DNA of 64,000 bases from assembly GCA_018857735.1 (NCBI GenBank), contig JABMCL010000188.1, positions 15,001 to 79,000 of the forward strand. Direction: 5' to 3'. Source of the DNA: Alviniconcha marisindica. Taxonomy: Eukaryota; Mollusca; Gastropoda; Provannidae. Positions 42,328 through 54,555 of this stretch are shown here, piece after piece (within the stretch, counting starts at the first letter, position 1; every line of letters starts with the position of its first letter). Position numbers and translations under genes: made by a program. The notes under the pieces were generated by a model that was not told the DNA's origin, ran no database searches, and saw only the letters and a program-made list of their open reading frames with translations.

Positions 42328-45300
42328 CTAGCGTGTTGTGGGAGCAACTTGACTTGATGTGACCTTTACAGTATGCTTGGTGTGAAAATAACAAGTAATT
42401 AATCCAGGAACAACTAGCTGATGTTGGAGGAAACTGTGGGGGGGAAAACAAGAGAAAAGAAAGAAAATGTAATTAGACATTTTCAATTGTTTCAAACATT
42501 ATGAAATTTGAAAACCAAAATCCAGATTATTAAGTAAAAGCCATAAAAATGAAAACTTGGTCCTGAAAGTGAAACTAAGGAAGTAATAGTCTTTTATGTT
42601 TCATTAAGTCTTTGTGCAGAAAACTAAAGACTATAGTACATGCACATACTTTGAAGAGCCTACTGACTAACGATGTAAATTTTGCTTCCCAACAGGCAAC
42701 AGACCAAACAGTGCTCATGGAAGTTGATGGGAAACGAGAACATCACCATTGTGTAACACTTAAAGGCTATTTTTAGCAGCCACCAGGTCATGTAGTCATC
42801 AACTTACTGCAAATAAATATACTGCAGATATTTTGATCTGAAAGCTTCCTACATCCATTGATTGGTCAAACCCTGTTTCAGATGTCAGCACTTGTTCAAA
42901 TTGAAAATTGGGTTAAGTATAAACACACTTCGCTGTTGTTTGCAGTCTGTGTTTGTTTCTTTGTCCATCATTTCTGTGAATTAAAATCAAAGCAAAAATG
43001 TTGTGTGTGCTGTCAAATCATTTGTGAATAATTTTATTGTAAAGCTCAGTGTTTGTTATATATCTGTATGTATCTATATTTATATATATATGGTTACAGG
43101 TAGGTAGGTAGTTTAATGTCCTCGGATGTCGGTTGACATATTAGGGACAAGCTGAGACCAATGCCGAAGCATGGTTCAATATAGCTTTACGTCTACAAAA
43201 ACCAGGTTTGTTAGGACGGACAGCCCAGGACGGCCACCTCAACTCACACAGCTCCTGAACTATGATATATATATATAATATATAATTTTTAGTTCAGGGT
43301 GTGTGGCTGTGTATCTGTATGCTTCTTTTTGAAAAAGTGATAGGCTGGAGGAAGTGGTGGAGAAAGGGTAACTTCTGAAGTAATAAATTTAGCCACGGTG
43401 TCTTCACTGAATAGTGCTTGCATAAAACTCAGTTAAGATTGATTGAACAAAATTAGTGAAAGATATGGAAAAGGTGCACGAAACAGAAAAAAGTAGCCCC
43501 TTTCACTGTCTACGTCAATTAATGAATTAATTTTAATATTCCTTTATAGGTTGAAGTGTAGAAAAAAAAGAGCAAGTAATTGTTGAGGTGTTATATTGAG
43601 ATCTGGAAGACCTTAAAGAGTCAATCTGACGAAAACAGGGGAAAACAAAAGAGAGAGTGTTACTCCCTTCATAAAGAACCTATTGTTCCCCCCTTGGGCC
43701 GAATCTGATTTTTGGCCCACAATGCCAGGCATTTTAATACTTCATGATGAAGACTTTTCATTGCAGGACAGCAACACACAATACAGCCAGTGTTCTGGGT
43801 AAGTGCTTCGGAAGTGAGCAGTGCTGTTGTCTGATACCGACACCATAGTGGACAGAGACCTGTTTGGTGGTCTTGTTACTAGATTGTCCAGACGCTGGAA
43901 GCACCTATAGTCACAACTCCTCTGTAATTGTGTTGCAAGTCTTGTGTTGTGTCCGCAAACTTCCTGGCAGTGTCAGACGCTCTTCTACCATCTTCACAAG
44001 TTTTTTTCTTTCTTTCCAAAATCTACCTTTTCAACCTCTGCCAAACCAAAGACAACCTTTTCAAATGCGTACACCAGATCATCTTGTGAGCATTTGTCGA
44101 GATGGGAGATCAAGTTTGCTGCAGTGTAGCATTTTGTGTATTTATGAATGTATATTTTGAATGTATATTTCTACTCTAACGCTATCACTTCACTGCATTT
44201 TAACATTTTGTGCATTTATAAATGTATATTTCTACCCTAATGTTATCAGTTCATTTACAGTGTAAGCACCTTGCACTCATAATTATGACTATGAGAAGAG
44301 GCACAGACATTCTTCGTTATTACAAATACTTTCAAGTTAGTAAAATATAGTATCAGTCTATGTCATGTTGCTATGGCTATTGTTCCCGTCTTTACCGCAC
44401 ATTCAATGTTGTTGAGGATTATATGTGTCATGATTTATTTATTTTTTAACTAGAAATACTAATGTCCTGCATGTTCGAGCTAGAAATACTAACGTCCTGC
44501 GTGCGTCAGCCCAGGAACCTTTAATCAACCTCAGTTGACAATCATAAGCTAAAACCTGGTGTCTTGCAAATGCTGAAACCATTGAAAGTGAAGGATGCAA
44601 TTGCAAAGAAGAGAAGAAACCCCAGTTTTGTACACCTTGACAAAGTAGACAGTGACTGCATTGCATGCGCAAACAACACACAAACACATGTGCACACGCA
44701 CACACACACAGAGTCAAGACTTAAAGCAAACACAACACAGCTGAGTGTGACGTCACAGTGATTTAATTATCCAAGTCGGATCAATTATTCACTCGCACAG
44801 TTAATCCAGGAAACATTATTTGTCATTGCAAAAAAAAATCAACCTTTCTGGCACCATTTCTGAAAATCAGTCTTATGACATTGCTAGCTATACACTCTAA
44901 GCGGAAGAGGATGGCACTTGCACAGTTTACCACTGTGTTAGTTGGGACTACCAGCACCAGTCATTGTGCTGGTTTCTCTGCACATTTCCCATCTTTTCCT
45001 CGGTCATCCTGCAGTAACATAACCACCATTTTCCACCGGTGATTGCAACAGAATTGGGTTCTGCTGATGCACCATATGAAGAGCAAGTATAACAGCACTG
45101 CTTGTAGTTGTACTAATCATCAAAACCTTAACACCCACTTGAAACTCTTGTTTCTGGTGAGTAGGTCATCAGTGCTACAGATAAACTTATGAAGCATACA
45201 TACAAGTGTGAGAAGCGTCTCGTCTGGAAAGAGGACACAAAATATTACTACAGAATTCAAATGCATCTGGCATTACCTGAGCTAGTACACCCGAAAAGCT

Positions 45301-46748
45301 TCACATATATCACATTTCCTACAGTCAGGAAGTGCTGTCCAAAAACACCCCATGCATCTTCAGAATGGTACAGAGCTGCAGAAATGCATTCGCCTCTGGG
45401 AGAGTTGAGACCACAAGCCTGTTGTGCGGGTCTTAATTTTGCCTTGACTGCGATGACAACTTCTCTGAATTTATCAAACTTTCTGATCACCAGAGAGGAA
45501 ATCAGAACAGCATCATCTGTAATACAATGTCATCACTATTTTAGGTTGGGGTACTATACATCGTCTTCTGGCTAGTGGATTTTCGTATCCACTAGCCTTG
45601 TGGCCTCATAATTTTTTCTCTCTCACTTTTGCAGGCCTGACGCTACCAAACAAAACCGTGTCCCTCTCCAGACGGCCATGGTGGTAGGTTGGGGATGGAA
45701 GGTCATCAGTCTCGGCTCAGAGTGTGCGCTACCTTAGCACAAGTCGCTTCTCCTTTCATACGCACTTCTGCACAGCTATGACACTTAACATTTTTTTATG
45801 ATTGCGCCAGAGCAATGGCCTTGGAGATACAGTCAAAAGTCATGATTGAACATCTGGTGCACTAACTGACAAAATGAACACGCAGCATTCTCTGCACAGC
45901 CACATCTGTGATGCGCTGAACTTATTCAAGGCTCTGGAAAAAAAGAGGGAAAATGCCAAAATTACAACAGCATAATTATACCTGGAACAGAAACAAACAA
46001 CAACAACATAAAGACAAATAGTAACAAAAGTCAAAAAAACAAAACCTAAAATAGTAAAAGCAAACAAAAAAATCAACTCTTTCCCTTACGATTGAAACTC
46101 CTTTCCCTACCCACTGTTTACTTTTCTTTGCACTGTTGTAACAAAAAGAAACAAAAACAAGGTTTGTTGCCTTGTATGGTAGAATACCCCCCACCCCTTT
46201 TCATGTGCCTAGTGATGTCAGTGCTACTCTCAGTATTATGCCCACTTGGTTTGCATTGGCTTTAGTTATTACAATATTAGTGATACATTTCATTATTATA
46301 GTGTATCAATGCACCTAGTTTGGTTGCAATGAGATTAGTGGCATAGACAATACCTAGGAATGACAGGCGTTATAATGAAGTTCTGAACCTTTGCTGTGAC
46401 CGTGACCTGTGATCTAAACACAGCAATTCAATCTTTTCAACAGATGATGATGATGCACCACTAAACAAAGTTTGGTTGCAAAAGGATCAGCACTTCAAAA
46501 GATACAGATTAAAAAGTCATATTTTGATGATATTAACCATCACTGTGACCTTGACTCTGAAGGCAGCATTTTTTTTTACATGGCACCCCAGCACATGATG
46601 GCACACTGCCATACCAAGTTTGGTTACAAAGGGCAGACGTGCTCAGAAGATGTCTTGATTCCAATATGTCCCCCCACTCCCTCTTTTAATATAGAGGGTA
46701 TAGCAAAATATAGCCATTTACCTCAAGATGAACTGTTTGGTCATTGAT
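42328..46748. other. Gene-poor interval
   Basis: No conserved reading frame seen. Contents: 3' UTR candidate of the upstream gene, AT microsatellites near 43060-43090 and 43263-43285, a GGTAGGTAGGTAGTTTAATG element of dispersed-repeat type (43100-43260), a GTAAGCACCTTG SINE-tail-like motif near 44262 shared with 30381, a short duplicated CTAGAAATACTAA block (44450-44505), and a small perfect hairpin at 45570-45597. The remainder is AT-rich and unremarkable. Confidence 0.65.
45570..45597 (+). other. Perfect 11-bp hairpin
   Basis: GGCTAGTGGAT, a six-base loop TTTCGT and ATCCACTAGCC. It does not match the histone 3' stem-loop consensus and has no U-run after it. No function assigned. Confidence 0.6.
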
Positions 46749-49700
46749 TTATTTCTTGCGCTTTGAGACGGCATCCGCTGCCTCATCAAACTCCTTTTCT
46801 CCAATGTTCAGCATGAGAGCGCTGGCGTTCAGGTACACACGGTTCTGAGACTGGGCTACCTGAAGACGTCAACAGGGAGAACAGAAAGTGATGGTGTCAT
46901 GCAAAAAGCAAACTTGGACAATTCACTGCTCTTAGGAGTTACGGATATGCATTATACATGTACAGGCAATCGCTTGTTTAACAATTTGTACGGTAGGTAT
47001 GCAACTCTTAGTCTATCAGACAAATGGACAAGTGTCAGCTACACATATTGACAATGCTAGTCTCAGTCTAACAACTGTCAGAAAACCGCACCAACAGTGT
47101 ACATCCATGGCACTGTCAAACTTAACCAGTCCACAGCAAATCAGAGCACAACAGTAACACCCACAACAAGAATAGTTCCAAAATCTTCTCCTACCAACAC
47201 TAAATGTATGACACATTATAGCACAATATTCCTTTTTAATACAGTAAGTGATGGGTCAGTCTGATTACTTATCACCATTACTCACCGTCCTGGCGATGTT
47301 CTGGGCAGCTCTGATTTTCCTCAGCTTCAGGAAACCTGGATTAGCAAGGACAGCTTCTCCAATCTGAGCACTGAGTTAAGAAAAATGGATCCCCAATTCC
47401 CCATTAATTTTTCTGTTTGTTTTTATTTGTGCTATCATTCTCCAGTCTATGTCTAAAAGGCAATACAGACACTACACAGATATAAAAACCCTGGTTAATG
47501 TACCAAAAGTGTAGGTGGCAGGTTACAGTTAAACATGCATACACCATCACAGTGTGAAATTGTACGTCTATACAGAGAACTTGGCCGTCTATGTGGAACA
47601 GGAAGACCATGTAACTGACCAGTACTGTAGTGCATACTGCTAACATTCAACGCACCAGAGTCCAATCAGATGTGCATGGGTGACATGTGGGTCAAGGGAA
47701 TCTGAGGGAACCATGAAGAGGGAGTGAAGACGGAGGCATCAGAGGGAACCATGAAGAGGGAGTGAAGACGGAGGCATCAGAGGGAACCATGAAGAGGGAG
47801 TGAAGGATGGAGGCATCAGAGGGAACCATGAAAGAGTGGCGGACAGAGGCAGCAGAGGGAACCATGAAGAGGGAGTGAAGACGGAGGCATCAGAGGGAAC
47901 CATGAAGGAGTGATGGACAGAGGCATCAGAGGGAACCATGAAGAGGGAGTGAAGACTGAGGCATCAGAGGGAACCATGAAGGAGTGATGGACGGAGGCAT
48001 CAGAGGGAACCATGAAGAGGGAGTGAAGGTTGGCAGCATCTGAGAAAACCATGAAGAGGGAGTGAAGGTTGGCAGCATCTGAGAAAACCATGAAGAGGGA
48101 GTGAAGGATGGAGGCATCAGAGGGAACCATGAAGAGGGAGTGAGGGATGGAGACATCAGAGGGAACCATGAAGAGGGAGTGAAGGATGGAGGCATCAGAG
48201 GGAACCGTGAAATGGGAGGCATCAGAGGGAACCATGAAGAGGGAGACATCAGAGGGAACCATGAAGAGGGAGACATCAGAGGGAACCATGAAGAGGGAGT
48301 AAAGGATGGAGGCATCAATGGGAACCACGAAGAGGGAGTGAAGACAGAGGCATCAGAGGGAACCACGAAGAGGGGGTGAAGACAGAGGCATCAGAGGGAA
48401 CCAGAAGAGGGAGTGAAGCAGAGGCATCAGAGGGAACCATGAAGAGGGAGTGAAGACAGAGGCATCAGAGGGAACCAGGTAAGAAGGGAGTGAAGACAGA
48501 GGCATCAGAGGGAACCAGAAGAGGGAGTGAAGACAGAGGCATCAATGGGAACCAGAAGAGGGAGTGAAGACAGAGGCATCAATGGGAACCAGAAGAGGGA
48601 GTGAAGACAGAGGCATCAGAGGGAACCAGAAGAGGGAGTGAAGACAGAGGCATCAATGGGAACCATGAAGAGGGAGTGAAGACAGAGGCATCAAGGGAAC
48701 CAGAAGAGGGAGTGAAGACAGAGGCATCAATGGGAACCAGAAGAGGGAGTGAAGACAGAGGCATCAATGGGAACCATGAAGAGGGAGTGAAGACAGAGGC
48801 ATCAATGGGAACCATGAAGAGGGAGTGAAGACAGCGGCATCAATGGGAACCATGAAGAGGGAGTGAAGGATACAAGTCGGGCAGCCTGGGCCTCTCCCTC
48901 TGCCTGCACCACCTTCTGCTGCTTCTCCTGCTTGGCCTTCTCCACCACAAACTGGGCCCTCTGCGCCTCTTGCTGAGCCACCTGCACACAGAGAACAGAT
49001 TGTTAACACACACAGCAACATCCACAGAGAATAGACTGTTAACACAAACAGCAACAACCCACAGAAAACAGATTGCTAACATACACACAGTAACACCTGC
49101 AGAGAACAGTTTGTTAACGCACACTGCAACATCACTGCCAAGTGCCCACAAAGAACAGATCATTAACACACAAAGCAACAGCACTGCTAAATGCCCACAA
49201 AGAACAGGTTGTTAACACATACAGAGCAACAGCACTACTAAATGCCCACAGAACAGGTTGTTAACACACAAACACACACACAGTAACAGCACTGCTAAAT
49301 GCCCACAGAGAACATTGTTAACACACAGCAACAAGACTGCTAAATGCCCACAGAGAACATTGCTAACACACACAACAACAGCACATGCTAAATGCCCACA
49401 GAGAACAGTTGTTAACACACACAGCAACAAGACTGCCAAATGCCCACAGAAAACAGATTGTTAACACACAGCAACAGCACTGCTAAATGCCCACAGAGAA
49501 CACTGTTAACGCACAGCAACATGCCCACAGAGAACATTGTTAACACACACAGCAACAGCACAGCTAAATGCCCACAGAGAACATTGCTAACACACACAGC
49601 AACAGCACAGCTAAATGCCCACAGAGAACATTGTTAACACACACAGCAACAGCACAGCTAAATGCCCACAGAGAACATTGTTAACATACACAGCAACAGC

Positions 49701-52700
49701 ACAGCTAAATGCCCACAGAGAACACTGTTAACACACACAGCAACAGCACAGCTAAATGCCCACAGAGAACATTGTTACATACACAGCAACAGCACAGCTA
49801 AATGCCCACAGAGAACATTGTTAAGCACACACTAGCTAACACACAGCTAACCCCAGAGAAATGCAGCTTGTTAGCACACATAGTAGTAACACATTTTATT
49901 TTCAGTGTGACTGACCTGACCAAATGGAGACAGCATATTCATACACACAGCAATAGCATGATGTGCGTTCAATATGACTGACAACACAAAACAAGCTAAC
50001 GCAATGAACATATTCCCTCTCATCTCTATTGTAGTTCACGGAAAACAAAATGAAACACAGACAAGAAAGAACTTCCTGGCAGTGACTGAAACATGCATGG
50101 CATTATCCTGACCTACAGTAGGCTTTGAAGGGAGAACAGTTGTCAGCTCTGGGCTCTCAACAGAGGGGACCTTAACGTATCCATCCGCAGTATGTCAATG
50201 CAGGAAAATGAATGAGGACAAAAACATGACTGCTCATAATCATATGACGTGCATGACTTTCCACCAATCCAAACCAGCACACAAGATCTTACCTGCTTTG
50301 ATTCAACAGCTGCTGTGTATTCACGACCAAAGCTGAGCTCTGTGATGGAGACGTCATCCAGGATGATGTTGAAATCCTTGGCTCGCTCCGTCAGCTCTTG
50401 GCGAATCAGCAGAGACACCTGCTGACGCTGCGTGATCAGCTGAGAGGCATTGAACTTGGCAACCACGCTCTTCAGCACCTGTGCACAGGAAGTACAAACA
50501 GACTTTAAAAGTTGTCCTAATACAGAAAACTGCTCTCTGGCTTTGCCAAACTCATAGCTCGTAGGGCAGAGAAAACTCCTAAACGTCAGCCAGTAAGTTT
50601 TTCAAACACATGGGCCGGCGTCTCACTTTTGTCGGACCATATGGCAGACTGTCAGAGTATGTCACTGAGTCTCCTCACTAAAAATCAGCATGGGGCATCA
50701 AACTGAGATCCCCACTAAATGTTTAACCAGCACAGAGCATGTAAGACAGACTCCCTACTAAAACCAGCACAGGGTGTGCAAAGATATTCCCCAATTGAAA
50801 TTAATGCAGGGCATATAAGAAAAACTTCCCAGTAAAACTAGCATGGGGTGTTTAAAAGAAACTCCCCACTTAAACAAGTACAAGGTGTTTAACTGCCTGT
50901 ACCTGTGACCATGGGGTATTAAACACACAAAACCAACAAGCAAAAAAAAAGAGGGCAACACACCTCGTTGACAATAGAGGGCAGCACACGTTCATCATAG
51001 TCTGTGCCCAAGGTGCGATACATGGTGGGGAGCTGTGCGGCAATAGGACGGGACAAGACACGCAGGGAGATATTCACCATCTGCAAGTCTGCAAAATAAT
51101 CAATATTTTAAAAAATCGTTAAAACCAACAACAACCCATTCTGGTGCTAAAAGGTAAAAAGATGTACATTTCTGCACAATCATTAAAAAAAAATTTTTTA
51201 AAGATGCATAGAACTAGAAGTTTAAATGCATCTAATGTATCATCTTGTACTTCTGAATTATTTGTGCTGCTTTAATTAGCATTCATTGATTCAAACAAAA
51301 CATGCAAAAGTCAGAAGCTGTAAAATTATAATGTATACATCATTACATGCAAACTTGTATAACATTAACACTGTTCTGAAGTACAAAAATGGTCAACAGA
51401 TGAAACAAGGGGTGTACCATCAACAATTTCAGTGGTCTACCTTTGCTCCCAGTGGGGGATGTGATTTTACGAGGGCGAGAGCGGATGTCATAGATGATGG
51501 GATACTGAAACCATGGTACCCTGAAATCAAAAATATTCAATCAGGTAAAGCAATATCAACTATATATAGTGCATGTATGTGTAAACACACACACACACAC
51601 AGCATGTGCACACAGTGCAGAGAGAAGGGAATAGGGGGTGAGGAGGGGGTAGCAAAGTTGTGAGGTTTATTGTGTGAGGCCCTAGTATCAGTAGTGCCTA
51701 GACATGCCTGTTTATAGTAATTAGTATTAAAAACAACAACTATAATGACTAACACTGTAGTGTAACTGTAAGTAGGATGGTAGGGAAGAATCAAAATGGA
51801 AAAGACAAAAAATGATGCCACTGTTTGATAACTGAGTGGTATGGAGTAACATGGAACTGAAACTCTATGCTGATATAAGATTATAACTCTAGGCTAGAAT
51901 AACTATGTTTGATAACTGAGTGCTAATGCTATGGAGTAACAATACATGGAATTGACATTCTATGCTAGAAACTGAATAACTATCTAAATCAGCAAATGAC
52001 AATCAAACCTGAAATGCAGTCCCTCAACGTAGACGTCTTCCTGCACACCACCAAGACGGCTGAAGATAATGGCTCTGTGACCACCATCCACTGAAATCAG
52101 GCACATTTACTGATATAGGATATAATTGCTTTCACTGTTTCAGTTTCATTTTCAGTCCAATTTTTTTAATTTTGTCATTACAATTTACACATCAGTAGTA
52201 CTACTACTACTTTGTACTAGTAGTAATTACTAGTACAGATGACACATGCTGTTATTGTTGTTTTATTTCAGAGTGGATTCTGCTCTTTGCTGTTAGAATA
52301 TTACTGTTATGATGTTAGTTGGAAGATTAAAAATAAAAGTAAGGAAAATTTTAATAAAATTTTATATGATTTCAGGAGCAAGTCAGAAGATGAGATTATT
52401 TTTAATATCAATTATTATAGTACTTGTTTTTGTGACATGTATCTCTCTTTTTGTTTTCTTAGATTACTCAAGGGAGCAAAATATGAAGGCTGGTTGGTGC
52501 ACAATGATGGCAAGACTAAGACTAGTAAGACTCTGAGTAAGACTAAGAGTATAACTTATATTGTTATAAGACTAAGTCTAAGAGTAAGAGCATCAGTTTC
52601 ATTTTGCAAAATAAACAAAGTTGAAAGAGCTCAACCTATAATTTTTTTAATTTTTTTAAATATCAGGAATATCCTGTTTTCTTTAAAGTTTAACCCCCCC

Positions 52701-53782
52701 CCCCCCCCAAAAAAAAAAGAAGAAGAAGAAGAAGTGAAAGTACCCATGTACTTTCACTTTGCAAATAGTTGCACAGGTCTACCTTTATAATTATTGTGCA
52801 CCCATCAGCCTTGCTACTTACCTCCCTTGCCATTTGGAAAAGGAAATTTTCTGTTGATCTGACAAGTTATAAAAACTGATCAGTAGTAACTAATAATAAT
52901 ATCCAATTTTAGTGTTGCACATTATTGCCCCATTTCACTTGCATTGCTGTTAACTTTTGGGTCGCACTTGCTGTTTGGAAAGCCATTCAGTCTCACAAAG
53001 CAGTGTTTGTCTAATTTTACGGCTGTCACTGACTCAAGTTATTGCACACACATTTATGTCTGTTTAATTCACTATTCAGAATCGCACAAATTTACTTGTG
53101 TTTGGGGAGAACCAGTTACAGTGAAAGTAAAACTACAAAGTCAATTTATTTATTTTTTAAACATTGCTTCTGAAATTTGAACCCAAGGTTGAATCAGTGA
53201 CTGAGTGAATCACTGAACAACAATTCACATGAATCCTACAATGTATGATCCAAAGCGGACAAAAACTGGAGCTGATATAATTTAGCAATAATTTTGAACA
53301 CAAAATCAGGAAATGACCGTGTGTGATGTAATCACATACATACTTTACATGACCTCATGCTCTTGTGGCAAAGGAGCAAAACAGTAAAAGGTTGACGAAA
53401 TTTCACTGTTTTGTGCTAGTTTTCTGCTCTGGCTTAAAAAACAAAAAACAAAAAAACGAAAAAGCTAAAGGCACCCAGGACAAATAAGCTTGCAAAGTAA
53501 AGACTCTTGCTGACACTTAATGACTTGCAACAAATTCCATCGTTCAAGAATAAGTTAATCAAGCCGCCATCGCTGATTGCGCTCGGCATCAAAGATGACA
53601 CGAGTGCCGGTGGACCTCTGGCGTCTGCACGTGTTGTCATAATCATCGTTACCTGTGTAAACGGACTGCGACACGCCGTATGCAAGCGCTCCAGCAGCAG
53701 CTAAGAAGCCAATGCCGGTCCCGAAACCCTTTCCACCGGATTTGAGGCGTCCAGCGATATCTCCTAGCTTTTTTGGATCCAT
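46749..53782 (-). CDS. PHB2: Prohibitin-2
   Basis: PHB2 forms the ring-shaped PHB1-PHB2 complex of the mitochondrial inner membrane and takes part in cristae maintenance, protease regulation and mitophagy. Exons on the minus strand: 53782-53653, 52090-52009, 51520-51441, 51088-50964, 50478-50293, 48981-48874, 47363-47286, 46859-46749. They sum to 900 nt, i.e. 299 aa, exactly the length of the human protein. All junctions are GT-AG and in phase. The N-terminus ([20 protein letters not shown]) leads into a hydrophobic anchor, about residues 22-42 ([15 protein letters not shown]). Family hallmarks follow: [69 protein letters not shown], and a coiled coil ([20 protein letters not shown]). The C-terminus is Lys-rich (SKRKK). 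It is divergent with MRPL47, with 297 bp between start codons. Introns 5 and 6 hold large minisatellites. Confidence 0.98.
47485..47535 (+). mobile_element. SINE body fragment
   Basis: CCTGGTTAATGTACCAAAAG then TGTAGGTGGCAGGTTACAG matches the segment at about 59636-59673 of the SINE at 59518 (CCTGGTCATTCTGCCAAAAA and onward). It lies in the last PHB2 intron. Confidence 0.6.
47690..48870 (-). repeat. Minisatellite of about 37-40 bp, about 30 copies, starting at a PHB2 donor
   Basis: Minus-strand unit: CTTCACTCCCTCTTCATGGT then TCCCTCTGATGCCTC. The array begins four bases into the intron after PHB2 exon 48981-48874 (CGACTT|GTATCC then TTCACTCCCTC). It therefore abuts the donor without copying it. 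Unit variants (CGTCTTCACTC, CATCCTTCACTC, CATTGATGCC) form blocks. Confidence 0.94.
48984..49870 (-). repeat. Minisatellite of about 45-50 bp, about 18 copies, merging into a PHB2 acceptor
   Basis: The minus-strand unit is GTTAACAATGTTCTCTGTGG, GCATTTAGCTGTGCTGTTGC and a TGTGTGT spacer. The real acceptor region reads GTTAACAATCTGTTCTCTGT then GTGCAG|GTGGC. The repeat therefore includes the polypyrimidine-side bases of the genuine 3' splice site, with the final GTGCAG replaced by GGGCATTTAG in the copies. Confidence 0.9.
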
Positions 53783-54079
53783 TTTGTCGTCTGGCTGATG
53801 TAAACTCTTGTCCTGTACATGCGTTTCGAGGTCACAGGAAGTTATCCCGTTAGCCTAGCGGAAGCACGTTCTGGTCCCCGAAGGCTCATAGGTATTCATG
53901 CGGTCGAAGGAAAATGTTTATTTGTCAGACTCTTCATATTTATGTTTAGTTCCGCGCTTGATTACGAAAATCAAAGAAAATAAATTTCCACAGGTAGCCC
54001 ATCAGAAAAATGTCTTAAAAACCATTCTGGGATTTGCCTCCTCTTCCGTAGAAGGTCAAACCTCAAGGCCACTTTTAAG
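53783..54079. promoter_or_regulatory. Short divergent promoter interval PHB2/MRPL47
   Basis: The start codons of PHB2 (53782, minus) and MRPL47 (54080, plus) are 297 bp apart with no intervening gene, so both 5' UTRs and core promoters must lie here unless there are upstream UTR exons. An ETS-type ACAGGAAGTT lies at 53834-53843, next to a GAGGTCA half-site (828-833) of nuclear-receptor/ERR type. No TATA box is obvious. ETS/NRF-2 control of nuclear mitochondrial genes is established in vertebrates; its use here is inference. Confidence 0.6.
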
Positions 54080-54459
54080 ATGGCTGGAGCACTGCGTTCT
54101 GGTCTGGCAAATATTTCTAGGTGTTGTTACAAACATGTACCGTTTGTGTCAAGGTTTCAGCATCAATATCTGTTGCAAAACTCGTTAGTTCTTGATTCAA
54201 GGTACGCTTTTGTCTGTTTTTGTTGTGAATCGTAACTCTCGGTCTCTGTCTCTCAGTCTCACTCTCAGTCTCTCCCTCTGAATCTGTTCTGAAAGTAACC
54301 TGAAAATGTGATTTTATATTACTCGGTACATGGAGAAGTCGAAAGGAAAAGTCACATAATGTACCAAGCAGCAATTTTTTTTTATGGGGGCCAGAGCTTT
54401 TGCAGATTCCCCTCCAATCGCATTTTAAAAGTGATGACAAAAAAATATAAATTGCAACA

Positions 54460-54555
<96 letters not shown>

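Noticed and set aside
41696..42451. 251-aa minus-strand ORF opposite the 41239-42327 gene
   Set aside because: It is a His/Ser-rich shadow of the acidic plus-strand frame. The plus-strand frame has an upstream acceptor and structured C-terminal features.
45570..45597. Histone-type 3' stem-loop
   Set aside because: The stem and loop sequences do not match the histone consensus and no histone gene is nearby.
52239..52790. 183-aa plus-strand ORF in PHB2 intron 1
   Set aside because: Low-complexity and AT-rich, ending in a poly-P/K/E stretch from homopolymers; no recognisable domain or splice support.
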